A stretch of 64,000 nucleotides of DNA from Methylophilus sp. 13 (GTDB lineage: Bacteria > Pseudomonadota > Gammaproteobacteria > Burkholderiales > Methylophilaceae). The translations under genes were made by a program, and so were the position numbers. This document shows, one piece after another, positions 1 to 7,382 of this stretch. Under the pieces are notes generated by a model. The model saw only the letters and a program-made list of their open reading frames with translations, was not told the origin of the DNA and did not search any database. Each line of letters starts with the position of its first letter. The stretch's first letter is position 1. Location of the stretch: positions 744,001-808,000 of the forward strand of contig NZ_JADKYR010000001.1 in NCBI RefSeq assembly GCF_015354335.1, read 5' to 3'.

Positions 1-373
1 ACTCTCCAAATTAAATGTAACAGTGGCTTGGTTGTCAGAAATGAAATGTAGAGTTTAAATATGAATCCTAAGCCTCATTTAAACGATAGTATTATTAAAT
101 CAAGACTACGCCTCCCCCTCCTGCCTATTGCAAACGCTTGAGTCGTTATCTCAAGAAATGTCACACCTTGCGCTTGCACAAAATTACCGACCGAGTTCTA
201 CACGCTTAATCATTGATCAGATAGAAAAAAGGGGGGAAGCGACAAGCATGTCGTCAGGATCCCGCTCATGGAGGACTGACGTCATTCTGTGAAGGTAGAA
301 AAACTGTTAACGCGCGCGCCCTTTGCGAAGCTTAATATAGAGCGTCGGTCAGGTTTACCCTAGGCATGGCGCA
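1..373. other. Gene-free left edge
   Basis: I see no credible coding region, RNA gene or clear terminator here. The stretch is AT-rich at its left end, and the nifB operon on the minus strand ends at its right border. No T-run hairpin follows the last gene of that operon, so the operon terminator is either weak or lies outside the window. Confidence 0.5.
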
Positions 374-604
374 TCACAGCTTTTTTCTTTCGGCAGCAGC
401 GTAGTTGCTGAAGTGCCCTTCGCGCTTGGCTTGCGCCCTGGCGCTGGCGATGATGCCAGCGGTTTTGCCGGGTTCAGCCAGTCTGGACACTTGTTTTTGC
501 AGCGTACCACCGCAATGCGGGCAGGCGGGCGCACTGGCATTGAGTTTGAGCAACAGCTCTTGAGTTTTGCCACATTGGCTACACTGAAAATCATACAAGG
601 GCAT
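374..604 (-). CDS. FmdB-type zinc ribbon protein
   Basis: A 76-residue protein opening MPLYDFQCSQCGK, with a second CPHCGG knuckle near residue 32; the four cysteines form one zinc ribbon of the FmdB/CxxC_CxxC_SSSS regulatory family. The C-terminal half is basic and short. The start is at MPLYDF because the family begins exactly there and upstream codons do not resemble it. It is the last gene of the long nifB operon, 10 bp after the SIR2-like gene. FmdB-like ribbons have been linked to regulation of amidase genes, but no role in nitrogen fixation is established; its function here is inferred only from position. Confidence 0.75.
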   Translation of the reverse strand: MPLYDFQCSQCGKTQELLLKLNASAPACPHCGGTLQKQVSRLAEPGKTAGIIASARAQAKREGHFSNYAAAERKKL

Positions 605-614
605 GGCGGGCTCC

Positions 615-1487
615 TCAGGCAGCGACCAGCGGTTGCGCCAGCTCGGCGGTTTGCAGCCAGTGCACAAAATCAGCCAGCGGCAGGTCGATACGGCGTATCT
701 GCTGTTCGGCCAGAAATTTTTCTTCCATGCGAGTCAGCGGCCCGGCAATTACCGCCCAGTGCTGCGCCGAAGAGCGTTTCATGATCTGTCTGGCATAGGT
801 GCGGGTGAGTTGGTGGTTAAAGCGGCATCCCATAAACAGAAAGTGCGCGCCATGGCGCAACTCCTGTACGCGAGGCGGAATCGGGGTCTGGATGTCGATT
901 TCGGTCAGGACCTCGACATAGTCAGAATCGGAAATAATATAGTTTTGTGCGGGCTGGTTGCTGCCCAGCGGCTGATAAAGCACGGTGGTCCAGGCATCGG
1001 CTTCGCTGGCTTCTATGCTGTTGCCATCGGGCTCGACATAGTGCACCCATTGCCCGAGGTGCTCAGATTGTGACACGCCCTGTATCATGCCCCAGTTGTG
1101 CTGCCCGGCCAGCGCCTGTGCCATGGCATTGCTATACCAGCTATCCACCACCAGCAGCGGCTTCTTGGGCAAAACGGCCAGAAAGCGGTGCAAGGCATTG
1201 GGGCTGGCCCCGGCGGCATAGGCCTCCGTCATCAGGTTGACCAGTGTTTTGCGGTGCTTGAAGTTCTCGATAAACTGGGCAGCGGCGGTCAGATTGTTGC
1301 GGATTTTGTGTGGCACGCTGACCTTGGTGGTGAGCATGGCCACCAGCGCTTCCGGCGTGGCGGGCACCTGGCAGGTGGTCGGCGCAAGTTCCAGCACGGC
1401 AGGCCCAAGATAGGGAATCACACTGCCTTCGCTCAGGCTTTGACGGATGGCTTGCAGTTCGCTTTCTGGCAGTGGTTGCGTAGGCAT
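615..1487 (-). CDS. SIR2-like domain protein of the nif cluster
   Basis: A 290-residue protein resembling SIR2-like (NAD-binding, Rossmann-type) domains: an early GSVIPYLGPAVLEL segment where sirtuin-like folds have their GAG(I/L)S-type glycine loop, a central KKPLLVVDSWYSNAMAQAL strand, and a late HFLFMGCRFNHQLTRTYARQ segment equivalent to the FIGYSF strand of prokaryotic SIR2 proteins. I chose the MPTQPLPESE start because upstream sequence overlaps the preceding gene without similarity. It lies near the end of the nifB operon. Substrate is unknown; whether it hydrolyses NAD, deacylates or only binds is not readable. An NAD-linked role beside DraT/DraG is a guess. Confidence 0.6.
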   Translation of the reverse strand: MPTQPLPESELQAIRQSLSEGSVIPYLGPAVLELAPTTCQVPATPEALVAMLTTKVSVPHKIRNNLTAAAQFIENFKHRKTLVNLMTEAYAAGASPNALHRFLAVLPKKPLLVVDSWYSNAMAQALAGQHNWGMIQGVSQSEHLGQWVHYVEPDGNSIEASEADAWTTVLYQPLGSNQPAQNYIISDSDYVEVLTEIDIQTPIPPRVQELRHGAHFLFMGCRFNHQLTRTYARQIMKRSSAQHWAVIAGPLTRMEEKFLAEQQIRRIDLPLADFVHWLQTAELAQPLVAA

Positions 1488-1521
1488 GTTGTATTCCTTG
1501 TGATGACGAAGTCTTGCAGGA

Positions 1522-2703
1522 TTAGAGATAAATGGCCGCACCGGCGCCGAGATTGATGGAGGCGTCCTTGGCGGTTTTGACGATAAAGGCAATCTGGTCT
1601 TCAGTGAGCCCGCCGTGAAAAGGCAGCGCGATAGCGCGGTCAGCCACCTTTTCGGTGACCAGAAGATGCCCTTTGCGCATGCCATACTGCTCGACATAGG
1701 CGCGTTGCAAATGCAGCGGTCTGCAGTAAGCTGCGGCCTCCACCAGTTCGGTGGACATGTCTTCGACCATGGCATCACGGCTACTGGCTGAAAAACGGGT
1801 GCCCAGATGCACGCAGTACAGCATCCAGTGCACTTCATCAACGCCGGGGGCGATATAAGGCGGTTTGATGCCTTCAAAACTGGAGATCTGTGCCTGATAC
1901 CAAGCTTCGACCAGTTTGCGTTTGGCCAGTATCTCCGGCAGGCGTTGCAGCTGAATCAGCCCCAATGCAGCCGTGAGCTCGCTGATACCGGCATCCAGCG
2001 GTGGCCGCAGGCTGGCACTGAGCGAGGCCTGGTCGTCATGGCCATGCTGACGATAATGCCTGAGCTTGAGCGCCAGCGTGTCATCATCGGTGACGATCAT
2101 AGCGGCCTTGCCGCAACACAGGGCAGACGGCTGGCTGAAATCAAACACCGCCACATCGCCAAAGCTGCCGGTGAGCTGTCCCTGATAACGTGAACCGATA
2201 GATTCGCTGGCATCTTCTATCAGCAACCATTGCTGGGCACGTGCCAGGGTGCGCAAAGCTTGCCAGTCTGCCGGATGACCATTGGTATTATTCACCAGCA
2301 GGGCCTTGACCCTGGCCTGTGGTGCCCGCTGCAAGGCAGCTTCAATCTTGTCTGCGGCAAGGGTTTGCGACCAGTAATCGATCTCGCTCAACACCGGTTG
2401 CGCCCCGCTCCAGTGGATGGCATGCGCCAGATGACGCCAGCTATACGAGGGCGCAATCACGCTGTCGCCACTGCCTATGCCGGCCGCCCGCAGCACCAGC
2501 AGGCAGGCAATGGTGCTGCTGCTAACGGCAATGGCATGCTTGCGCCCCAGCCAGCTGGCAAAAGCCTGTTCAAACGCCGGGACAAGCGGACCTGTACTTT
2601 GTGCATTGCGCTGCAAGACCATGGCCAACGCAGCAGCCTCGGCTTCGCCATAATCGGCGCTGCTCAAAGTGATGGCACTGCCCGCATAATCCTGATCGGC
2701 CAT
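1522..2703 (-). CDS. DegT/DnrJ/EryC1-like aminotransferase-fold protein, PLP lysine absent
   Basis: A 393-residue member of the DegT/DnrJ/EryC1/StrS fold-type I family. Family landmarks are visible: TGPLVPAFEQAFASWLGRKHAI near the N-terminus, VIAPSYSWRHLAHAI, LLIEDASESIGSRYQG and SFGDVAVFDFS. Where the family has SFxxxKxLxxGxGG with the Schiff-base lysine, this protein reads FDFSQPSALCCGKAAMIVT, placing a serine at the lysine position. It may therefore not be a standard PLP aminotransferase. The start (ATG 2703) lies one base after the previous stop; an ATG at 2712 is an alternative. It sits in the nifB operon between the DUF6129-like and SIR2-like genes. Confidence 0.75.
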   Translation of the reverse strand: MADQDYAGSAITLSSADYGEAEAAALAMVLQRNAQSTGPLVPAFEQAFASWLGRKHAIAVSSSTIACLLVLRAAGIGSGDSVIAPSYSWRHLAHAIHWSGAQPVLSEIDYWSQTLAADKIEAALQRAPQARVKALLVNNTNGHPADWQALRTLARAQQWLLIEDASESIGSRYQGQLTGSFGDVAVFDFSQPSALCCGKAAMIVTDDDTLALKLRHYRQHGHDDQASLSASLRPPLDAGISELTAALGLIQLQRLPEILAKRKLVEAWYQAQISSFEGIKPPYIAPGVDEVHWMLYCVHLGTRFSASSRDAMVEDMSTELVEAAAYCRPLHLQRAYVEQYGMRKGHLLVTEKVADRAIALPFHGGLTEDQIAFIVKTAKDASINLGAGAAIYL

Positions 2704-2704
2704 G

Positions 2705-2971
2705 TCAGGCATCCCGCTGGGTGAGTACGATGCCGGTGGCATGCTCGAGCTGACGGGTCAGTTTGACACAGTGCTCGCGGGTATCCAGCAAATACAGGTT
2801 GAAATCACTCAGGCGACAGTATGGCGCTTCATCCATATCGCGCTCGGCCATGCGCAGAAAGCTGATGTCCGGATAGCACTCGCGCAACATGGTCAACGGG
2901 TTGCTGGTCACAGTACGAAAATCGCCCAGCGCCGTCACAATCTCGTTCAGGGTTTGTTCAGCAATACACAT
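2705..2971 (-). CDS. DUF6129-like small nif-cluster protein
   Basis: An 88-residue acidic protein (MCIAEQTLNEIVTALGDF...) ending with an HATGIVLTQ segment. It resembles the small nif-associated DUF6129 family, which is found between nifT and other accessory genes and has no known activity. No signal peptide, metal motif or membrane segment is visible. It lies 11 bp after nifT and abuts the DegT-like gene, so it is co-transcribed with nifB. The family assignment is from remembered sequence character and is moderate. Confidence 0.5.
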   Translation of the reverse strand: MCIAEQTLNEIVTALGDFRTVTSNPLTMLRECYPDISFLRMAERDMDEAPYCRLSDFNLYLLDTREHCVKLTRQLEHATGIVLTQRDA

Positions 2972-2982
2972 CCTGTTCTCCT

Positions 2983-3189
2983 TTACTCACCGATGCGTTT
3001 CGCTTCTACCGTTACCGGCAGGCGGGTATCGGCGGCCATTTCCGGCAAACTCAGCAGCCAGCCATTGGCCAGCTTGACGCTGCCGCCCCACAACTCGGGC
3101 TTTTCCTGTTCGACAATCGGCTCTTCCAGGTCCTTTTTCGGGACATAGAGCGACAAGCCCTGTTCGGTACGGCGTATCATCACTTTCAT
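2983..3189 (-). CDS. nifT: NifT/FixU family protein
   Basis: A 68-residue protein with the NifT/FixU signature: MKVMIRR start, GLSLYVPKKDLEEPIV in the middle, then LWGGSVKLANGWLLSLP. The ATG at 3189 is chosen because the family begins MKVMIR; the longer frame adds five unrelated residues. NifT is found in many nif clusters and is generally dispensable, with a possible role in nitrogenase maturation. Here it follows nifS by 21 bp in the nifB operon rather than sitting after nifK. Confidence 0.9.
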   Translation of the reverse strand: MKVMIRRTEQGLSLYVPKKDLEEPIVEQEKPELWGGSVKLANGWLLSLPEMAADTRLPVTVEAKRIGE

Positions 3190-3210
3190 TGTGTTTCCTT
3201 TCAAATGGGG

Positions 3211-4377
3211 TTAGGCGGCCTGTTGCAGTTGCAACTGTCTGACGCTGGTGACCACAGCCGCCAGTAACTGCTGCATGTCTGCGGTGGTATGGTGTATGCC
3301 CAGCGAAAAACGCAATGAGCACAAGGCTTGCTGCTCGCTGCGGCCCATGGCCAGCAGCACATGCGAAGGCTGATTGCCGCCTGCGCTACAGGCACTGCCA
3401 CGCGAGGCAAGCACACCCTGTTTTTCCAGTCGCAACAGCAAGGCCTCGCCATTGAGGTCTGTACCCGAGTCCGCACTTAACCCTGCAAAACACAGATGGC
3501 TGGTATTGGCCACCCTAGGGCCGCCGCCATTGACCTCGACGGCGGGCAGTGCCTGCAGCACGGCCTGTTCAAACTGGTCACGCAAGGTCGCCATGCGGCT
3601 GGCATGGGTGGCAAGGTCTCCGCCCAGCACATCGCAGGCGGTGGCCAGCCCGACAATGCCGGGCAGGTTTTCGGTGCCACCGCGGCGGTGACGTTCCTGG
3701 TTGCCCCACAGCATGGGTTGCAGGCTCAGCCCTTTTTTCACATAGAGCACGCCAGTGCCTTTGGCGGCATACAGTTTGTGCGCAGAAAACCCGAGCAAAT
3801 CACAGCCCAGCGCCGCCATATTGAGTGGCAGCTTGCCCGCACTTTGTGCCGCATCCACATGCATGAGCGCGCCATGGCGGTGGGCGATCTCGGCCGCTTC
3901 AGCCACCGGGAAAATCACCCCGGTTTCATGATTGGCATGCATGAGGCTGACCAGTACAGTCTGTGGCCCCACCGCTGCCAGCAAGTCAGCCATGGACAAT
4001 TGCCCCTGTGCATCGACACCAACTTCCACCACTTCGAAGCCTTGTTTTGCCAACTGTGCCAGCAGCAAACGGGTCGAGGTGTGTTCTACCGCGCTGGTGA
4101 CAATCTGCCGCCGCTCGGGCCGGGCGGCCAAAGCCGCCATGATGGCCAGATGGTTGGATTCGGTGGCGCCACTGGTAAACACCACCTCAGCCGGGGTGAC
4201 CTGCAAAAAAGCCGCCACACTGGCGCGCGCATTGACCAGTGCCTCGCGCGCCTGGCGCCCCAGCGGATGACTGCTGGACGGGTTGCCATAGTGCGTACTC
4301 AGCCAGGGCAGCATGGCCTCCACCACTTGCGGTAGCGGCTGCGTAGTTGCGTTATGGTCCAGATATAGCCATTTCAT
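3211..4377 (-). CDS. nifS: Cysteine desulfurase NifS
   Basis: A 388-residue PLP-dependent cysteine desulfurase that mobilises sulfur for nitrogenase Fe-S cluster assembly. Visible landmarks: LYLDHNATTQPLP start, [25 protein letters not shown], the PLP lysine in FSAHKLYAAKGTG, the RRGGTENLPGIVG motif and the catalytic-cysteine loop SRGSACSAGG. It is shorter than and clearly different from the IscS-type enzyme at 13.3 kb, so the window has two desulfurases. The start at MKWLYLDHN is set by the family. It overlaps the preceding DUF3024-like gene by 4 bp and precedes nifT. Confidence 0.92.
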   Translation of the reverse strand: MKWLYLDHNATTQPLPQVVEAMLPWLSTHYGNPSSSHPLGRQAREALVNARASVAAFLQVTPAEVVFTSGATESNHLAIMAALAARPERRQIVTSAVEHTSTRLLLAQLAKQGFEVVEVGVDAQGQLSMADLLAAVGPQTVLVSLMHANHETGVIFPVAEAAEIAHRHGALMHVDAAQSAGKLPLNMAALGCDLLGFSAHKLYAAKGTGVLYVKKGLSLQPMLWGNQERHRRGGTENLPGIVGLATACDVLGGDLATHASRMATLRDQFEQAVLQALPAVEVNGGGPRVANTSHLCFAGLSADSGTDLNGEALLLRLEKQGVLASRGSACSAGGNQPSHVLLAMGRSEQQALCSLRFSLGIHHTTADMQQLLAAVVTSVRQLQLQQAA

Positions 4378-4715
4378 CGCCAGAACTCCCGATTCACATC
4401 TGCAATCAGCACATCCAGCAAGCTGGACAAACTGTGAAACTCCGCATGCGCGCGCCAGCATTGCCTGACATCATCCTTGCGATACAGGCGCCAGAAATCC
4501 CCTGACTGGTATTCAATGCGGGCAATATCAATCTCGCCGCCCTGCGGATCTACCGTGCGCGAACAGCATGGGCTACGCACCAGATAACCGTCGGTACAGG
4601 GCGTGACCGTGGCCGCCACGTATTTGTAGCGACTGCGCCCAGCGAGCAGTTTTTCGATACGCAGGCGGTCCACCGCGTTGGGGTGTGGACACAGAGAGGT
4701 GACCGGCATTGCCAT
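4374..4715 (-). CDS. DUF3024-like protein
   Basis: A 113-residue protein with PHPNAVDRLRIEKLLAGR at the start and a GYLVRSPCCSRTVDPQGG segment followed by IDIARIEY and WRLYRKDDV. This pattern matches the DUF3024 family as I remember it; the vicinal cysteines in SPCCSR could bind a metal but no full site is visible. A GTG three bases upstream (4718) is an alternative start behind an AAGGGG ribosome site. It sits between nifZ and nifS in the nifB operon with a 4-bp overlap into nifS, implying translational coupling. Function unknown. Confidence 0.55.
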   Translation of the reverse strand: MAMPVTSLCPHPNAVDRLRIEKLLAGRSRYKYVAATVTPCTDGYLVRSPCCSRTVDPQGGEIDIARIEYQSGDFWRLYRKDDVRQCWRAHAEFHSLSSLLDVLIADVNREFWR

Positions 4716-4732
4716 CACTGTGTGCAGGCCCC

Positions 4733-5017
4733 TTACACCGGGGCCAGCTCCTCTTCGAGCACGCCGATGACCTTGCCATCGGCAAACTCCACCAGATAGA
4801 CCGGGATGCCACTGTCTTCCACCATGCCAACATTGACCACCTCGCCGCGCGCCCCGGCCTCGGCCAGCAAGGCGGCTTCGGCGAGGTCGGGATAACTGCC
4901 ATCATTGAGCAAGTCCACCAGGGTCACCACCGGCTGCCCCCACTGAAAGCGCGGCGTACGCGGCTCCCTGAGATTAAATCCGGCCAGACTGGCGCCTGCG
5001 TTTACGACTTCAGTCAT
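4733..5017 (-). CDS. nifZ: NifZ-domain protein (second copy)
   Basis: A 94-residue NifZ-domain protein: RTPRFQWGQPVVTLVDLLNDGSYPD, then ARGEVVNVGMVEDSGIPVYLVEF and VIGVLEEEL, which is the core NifZ pattern. NifZ acts as a chaperone-like factor for maturation of the second P-cluster of the MoFe protein. It overlaps the longer nifZ by 4 bp (ATGA). Two adjacent nifZ genes, one with an acidic tail and one without, may have split roles; this is inference. Confidence 0.85.
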   Translation of the reverse strand: MTEVVNAGASLAGFNLREPRTPRFQWGQPVVTLVDLLNDGSYPDLAEAALLAEAGARGEVVNVGMVEDSGIPVYLVEFADGKVIGVLEEELAPV

Positions 5018-5355
5018 GTTGATGCCTCCTCTGTCTGTTGCGCGGCCTCATCGGCCAGCAGGTCTTCATCGTCATCTTCTGGCGCATCGGCTTCCAGCTC
5101 CTTGCCACGCATGCCGACGCGGTAACCCAACTCGTAAAAATCCACACCATAGATATAAAACTGCTGCAAAAACGTGCCTATGCTGGTGACATAGCCGACA
5201 TCGCCTTTTTTCACCAGAATCTCCCCGACCTCTTTGCCAGGGAAAGTGCCATCGTTGCGCACATATTTTTTCGAGCGCACCTTTTGCCCATAGTCAAACC
5301 GGGGCGGATTCACCAGTTCGACGACATCACTGTCACGTACGATATTGGTCGCCAT
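5014..5355 (-). CDS. nifZ: NifZ, MoFe-protein maturation factor
   Basis: A 113-residue NifZ with the conserved PRFDYGQKVRSKKYVRNDGTFPGKE region, GDVGYVTSIGTFLQQFYIYGVDF and GMRGKELE. It ends in an acidic tail (APEDDDEDLLADE). NifZ helps P-cluster formation on NifDK. The ATG at 5355 is used because the following residues start the domain. It overlaps the upstream LRV gene by 23 bp and the downstream nifZ-like gene by 4 bp, all within the nifB operon. Confidence 0.9.
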   Translation of the reverse strand: MATNIVRDSDVVELVNPPRFDYGQKVRSKKYVRNDGTFPGKEVGEILVKKGDVGYVTSIGTFLQQFYIYGVDFYELGYRVGMRGKELEADAPEDDDEDLLADEAAQQTEEAST

Positions 5356-6193
5356 GGACACTCTCCTTATGTTCACTCGGGTGGGTCAGGACAGAGGGTT
5401 GCAGATGCGGATGTAACCTGGCGACAGCCGCCATCGCCACCGCCTCGTCGCTATCGCGGCTCATGTCTGCTAAAAACTCGGGCGCAATGCGCAACACCAC
5501 TTCAAAACGAATACGCCAGTCGGCATCCAGCCGGAATGCAGGCAACATCGCGACCGGCAAGCGGCGAATGGCCGTCAAACGGACTTCCTGCGCACTATCA
5601 TTTGCCAGTAAAGGCAGCCAGTCCATGCCGATACGTTCCGCCACTTCGCGGCGTACCGAGGCATCGGCATCGTGCATCAGATAAAACAGCTGTGTGGGGG
5701 CAATGCGGCGTGCCACGATCACACGCACGTAATAATCGCTGTCATACAACAGACTGCCCAATTCAGATTCGGGTAAGCGCAAAGCCACCCGGATGCGAAC
5801 TTCACGGTCAGGGTCATAGATGAGTTTGTGCAACAAATGTGACGGCAAGCGCAAAGCAACGCTGGCACGTACGGTTTCATCCACATCACTGACCAGGCGG
5901 TTCAGGTGAAAAACATCCAGAAACTTGGCCGCCACTGCCCGCACTTCAAAATAGGGGTGGTCAATATAGCGCACGGCCAATGCCGGATGCTGGCTAAAAA
6001 AACGGTCTATGCGCTTGGCATAACGGTCATGCACACAACTGCGCATCAACTGGCATAGCCCCTGCGCATTTAATTCCGCATGCTCACAGGAGGAACATGA
6101 CAAGGCGTTACCCTGCCAGTCAACCCCAGGCAAATCACTGTCCATCCAGTGTCTTTCTGCCTGCAAGCGATCCATAGATCCGGGCTCAATCAT
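5333..6193 (-). CDS. LRV-repeat protein with N-terminal 4Fe-4S domain
   Basis: A 286-residue protein: an N-terminal cysteine cluster (CSSCEHAELNAQGLC, then RSCVHDRYAKRIDRFF) followed by about eight 24-residue helical repeats of the type DxxxxVRxxVAxRLPxxxLxxL. This is the leucine-rich-repeat-variant family first described from the Azotobacter vinelandii nif region, whose N-terminus binds a 4Fe-4S cluster. The start at 6193 is supported by GGGAGG six bases upstream; an ATG at 6175 is possible. It overlaps the TPR-like gene by 8 bp. A scaffold or protein-protein adaptor for cluster assembly is plausible; no enzyme activity is expected. Confidence 0.88.
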   Translation of the reverse strand: MIEPGSMDRLQAERHWMDSDLPGVDWQGNALSCSSCEHAELNAQGLCQLMRSCVHDRYAKRIDRFFSQHPALAVRYIDHPYFEVRAVAAKFLDVFHLNRLVSDVDETVRASVALRLPSHLLHKLIYDPDREVRIRVALRLPESELGSLLYDSDYYVRVIVARRIAPTQLFYLMHDADASVRREVAERIGMDWLPLLANDSAQEVRLTAIRRLPVAMLPAFRLDADWRIRFEVVLRIAPEFLADMSRDSDEAVAMAAVARLHPHLQPSVLTHPSEHKESVHGDQYRT

Positions 6194-6707
6194 CCTCAGC
6201 CTCCCGGTCTGCCCGATCCAGCACATCCAGTAGCAACTGACCGCCCACTTTGTTGGCCGGATCCAGCTGCATCAGTTTTTCTGCCGCCTCCCGTCCAGCC
6301 TGCAACCGCTGTAGCCGCATCAGCAAATAGGCATAAGCCTTGAGACAAAATAGATAAAAGCGGTGGGCGGGTTCATCACTTTCAAACTGACCATGTTGCG
6401 GACTGACAAGCCGCCAACTGAGCGGAAAACCGAGCTCCAACGCCGTCATTGCCATGCATTGCTCGGCCACCCGCAGCGCCTCCTGCAACCGGGCCTGATA
6501 GAAATAAAAACGGTATTCCGCTACCTTGACGGCAGGATTGTGGGGCGCCATCATCCGCGCCATGACCAGATGCGTTTCGGCCCGGCTGCTGTCGGCGTAG
6601 TGAATACTGGCCAATCGGAGTTGCTCGCTAGCCACAGCAGGCAAGGCGCGGTAGCGCTCAGCAAACCAGCTGTTTTCCAGCACTTCCGGTTTAAAGTCAG
6701 CATCCAT
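6186..6707 (-). CDS. TPR-like nif-associated protein (paralogue A)
   Basis: A 173-residue, helix-rich protein without a signal peptide. Helical pairs such as HNPAVKVAEYRFYFYQARLQEALRVAEQ and the C-terminal HRFYLFCLKAYAYLLMRLQRL followed by LMQLDPANKVGG look like tetratricopeptide repeats. The last 50 residues are clearly related to the protein at 31.2-31.7 kb, so the window contains two paralogues in different nif operons. Biochemical role unknown; TPR proteins usually act as adaptors. Confidence 0.65.
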   Translation of the reverse strand: MDADFKPEVLENSWFAERYRALPAVASEQLRLASIHYADSSRAETHLVMARMMAPHNPAVKVAEYRFYFYQARLQEALRVAEQCMAMTALELGFPLSWRLVSPQHGQFESDEPAHRFYLFCLKAYAYLLMRLQRLQAGREAAEKLMQLDPANKVGGQLLLDVLDRADREAEDD

Positions 6708-6733
6708 GGCCGCACCCTACCCGCTGGCAATCC

Positions 6734-7126
6734 TCAGGATTTCCGCTGGATACTGGAGATACTGACTGTCGCCGGGCCACCATGGCTGGCATGGTCGCCA
6801 TGACCACCGCCACTGCTGCCGCAACCGCAACTGCCGCTGTTGGGGGTGAGAAAGGTCAGGCCAGACTCCATCGGGCTATCCATAAAGTCCACCACGGCAC
6901 CATCCAGTAACATGCGCGATTCAGCGGGTAAAAACAGGCGTACGCCGCTGGCCTCAACAATGGCATCCCCGGCAAAAGGCGCGGCCTCCACACTAAACTC
7001 AGAGCTCAGGCCAGAACAGCCACCAGGGCTAACTACCAGCCGAAAACCGTGCTGGTCGGTGCCGCCATTAAATCGAATCATGCGGCTGATAAACTTTTCT
7101 GCCTTGGGGGTGATCGTCAGTTCCAT
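6734..7126 (-). CDS. A-type Fe-S carrier (IscA/HesB family) with glycine/histidine tail
   Basis: A 130-residue HesB/IscA-family protein. The three family cysteines are seen in VSPGGCSGLSSEF (near residue 37) and SGSCGCGSSGGG (near residues 99-101). A-type carriers pass Fe-S clusters to client enzymes. Beyond the usual ~107 residues there is a GGGHGDHASHGG extension, unusual for the family and possibly metal-binding. It lies 13 bp after fdxN and just downstream of nifB, so a role in loading NifB or the ferredoxin is likely by position. Confidence 0.85.
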   Translation of the reverse strand: MELTITPKAEKFISRMIRFNGGTDQHGFRLVVSPGGCSGLSSEFSVEAAPFAGDAIVEASGVRLFLPAESRMLLDGAVVDFMDSPMESGLTFLTPNSGSCGCGSSGGGHGDHASHGGPATVSISSIQRKS

Positions 7127-7139
7127 GTCGGTTCTCCGT

Positions 7140-7358
7140 TTATGCCTGATAACGCGGATAGGCGTTATCGATAATGCAGGTGTTATCTACCGGGCACGCC
7201 GCCACACACTGCGCTTCGTCAAAATGGCCGATACACTCGGTACATTTTTCCGGCTTGATCATGAACACGCCATTTTTTTCATAAATGGCCTGGTTAGGGC
7301 ACTCCGGCTCGCAGGCTGAACAGCCTGTGCATTGGGAAGTTACAATTTTGTATGCCAT
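7140..7358 (-). CDS. fdxN: 2[4Fe-4S] ferredoxin of FdxN type
   Basis: A 72-residue ferredoxin with two cysteine sets, [12 protein letters not shown] near residues 10-20 and [18 protein letters not shown] near residues 39-56; the longer loop in the second set is typical of FdxN-type nif ferredoxins. These small proteins donate electrons to nitrogenase or to the radical-SAM enzyme NifB. It follows nifB by 24 bp, the usual nifB-fdxN arrangement. All eight ligands are present. Confidence 0.93.
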   Translation of the reverse strand: MAYKIVTSQCTGCSACEPECPNQAIYEKNGVFMIKPEKCTECIGHFDEAQCVAACPVDNTCIIDNAYPRYQA

Positions 7359-7382
7359 GTGAGGTCTCCTTTACTGTATGGC

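Noticed and set aside
3496-4335. Open frame opposite nifS
   Set aside because: Antisense shadow of nifS; no independent evidence of coding.
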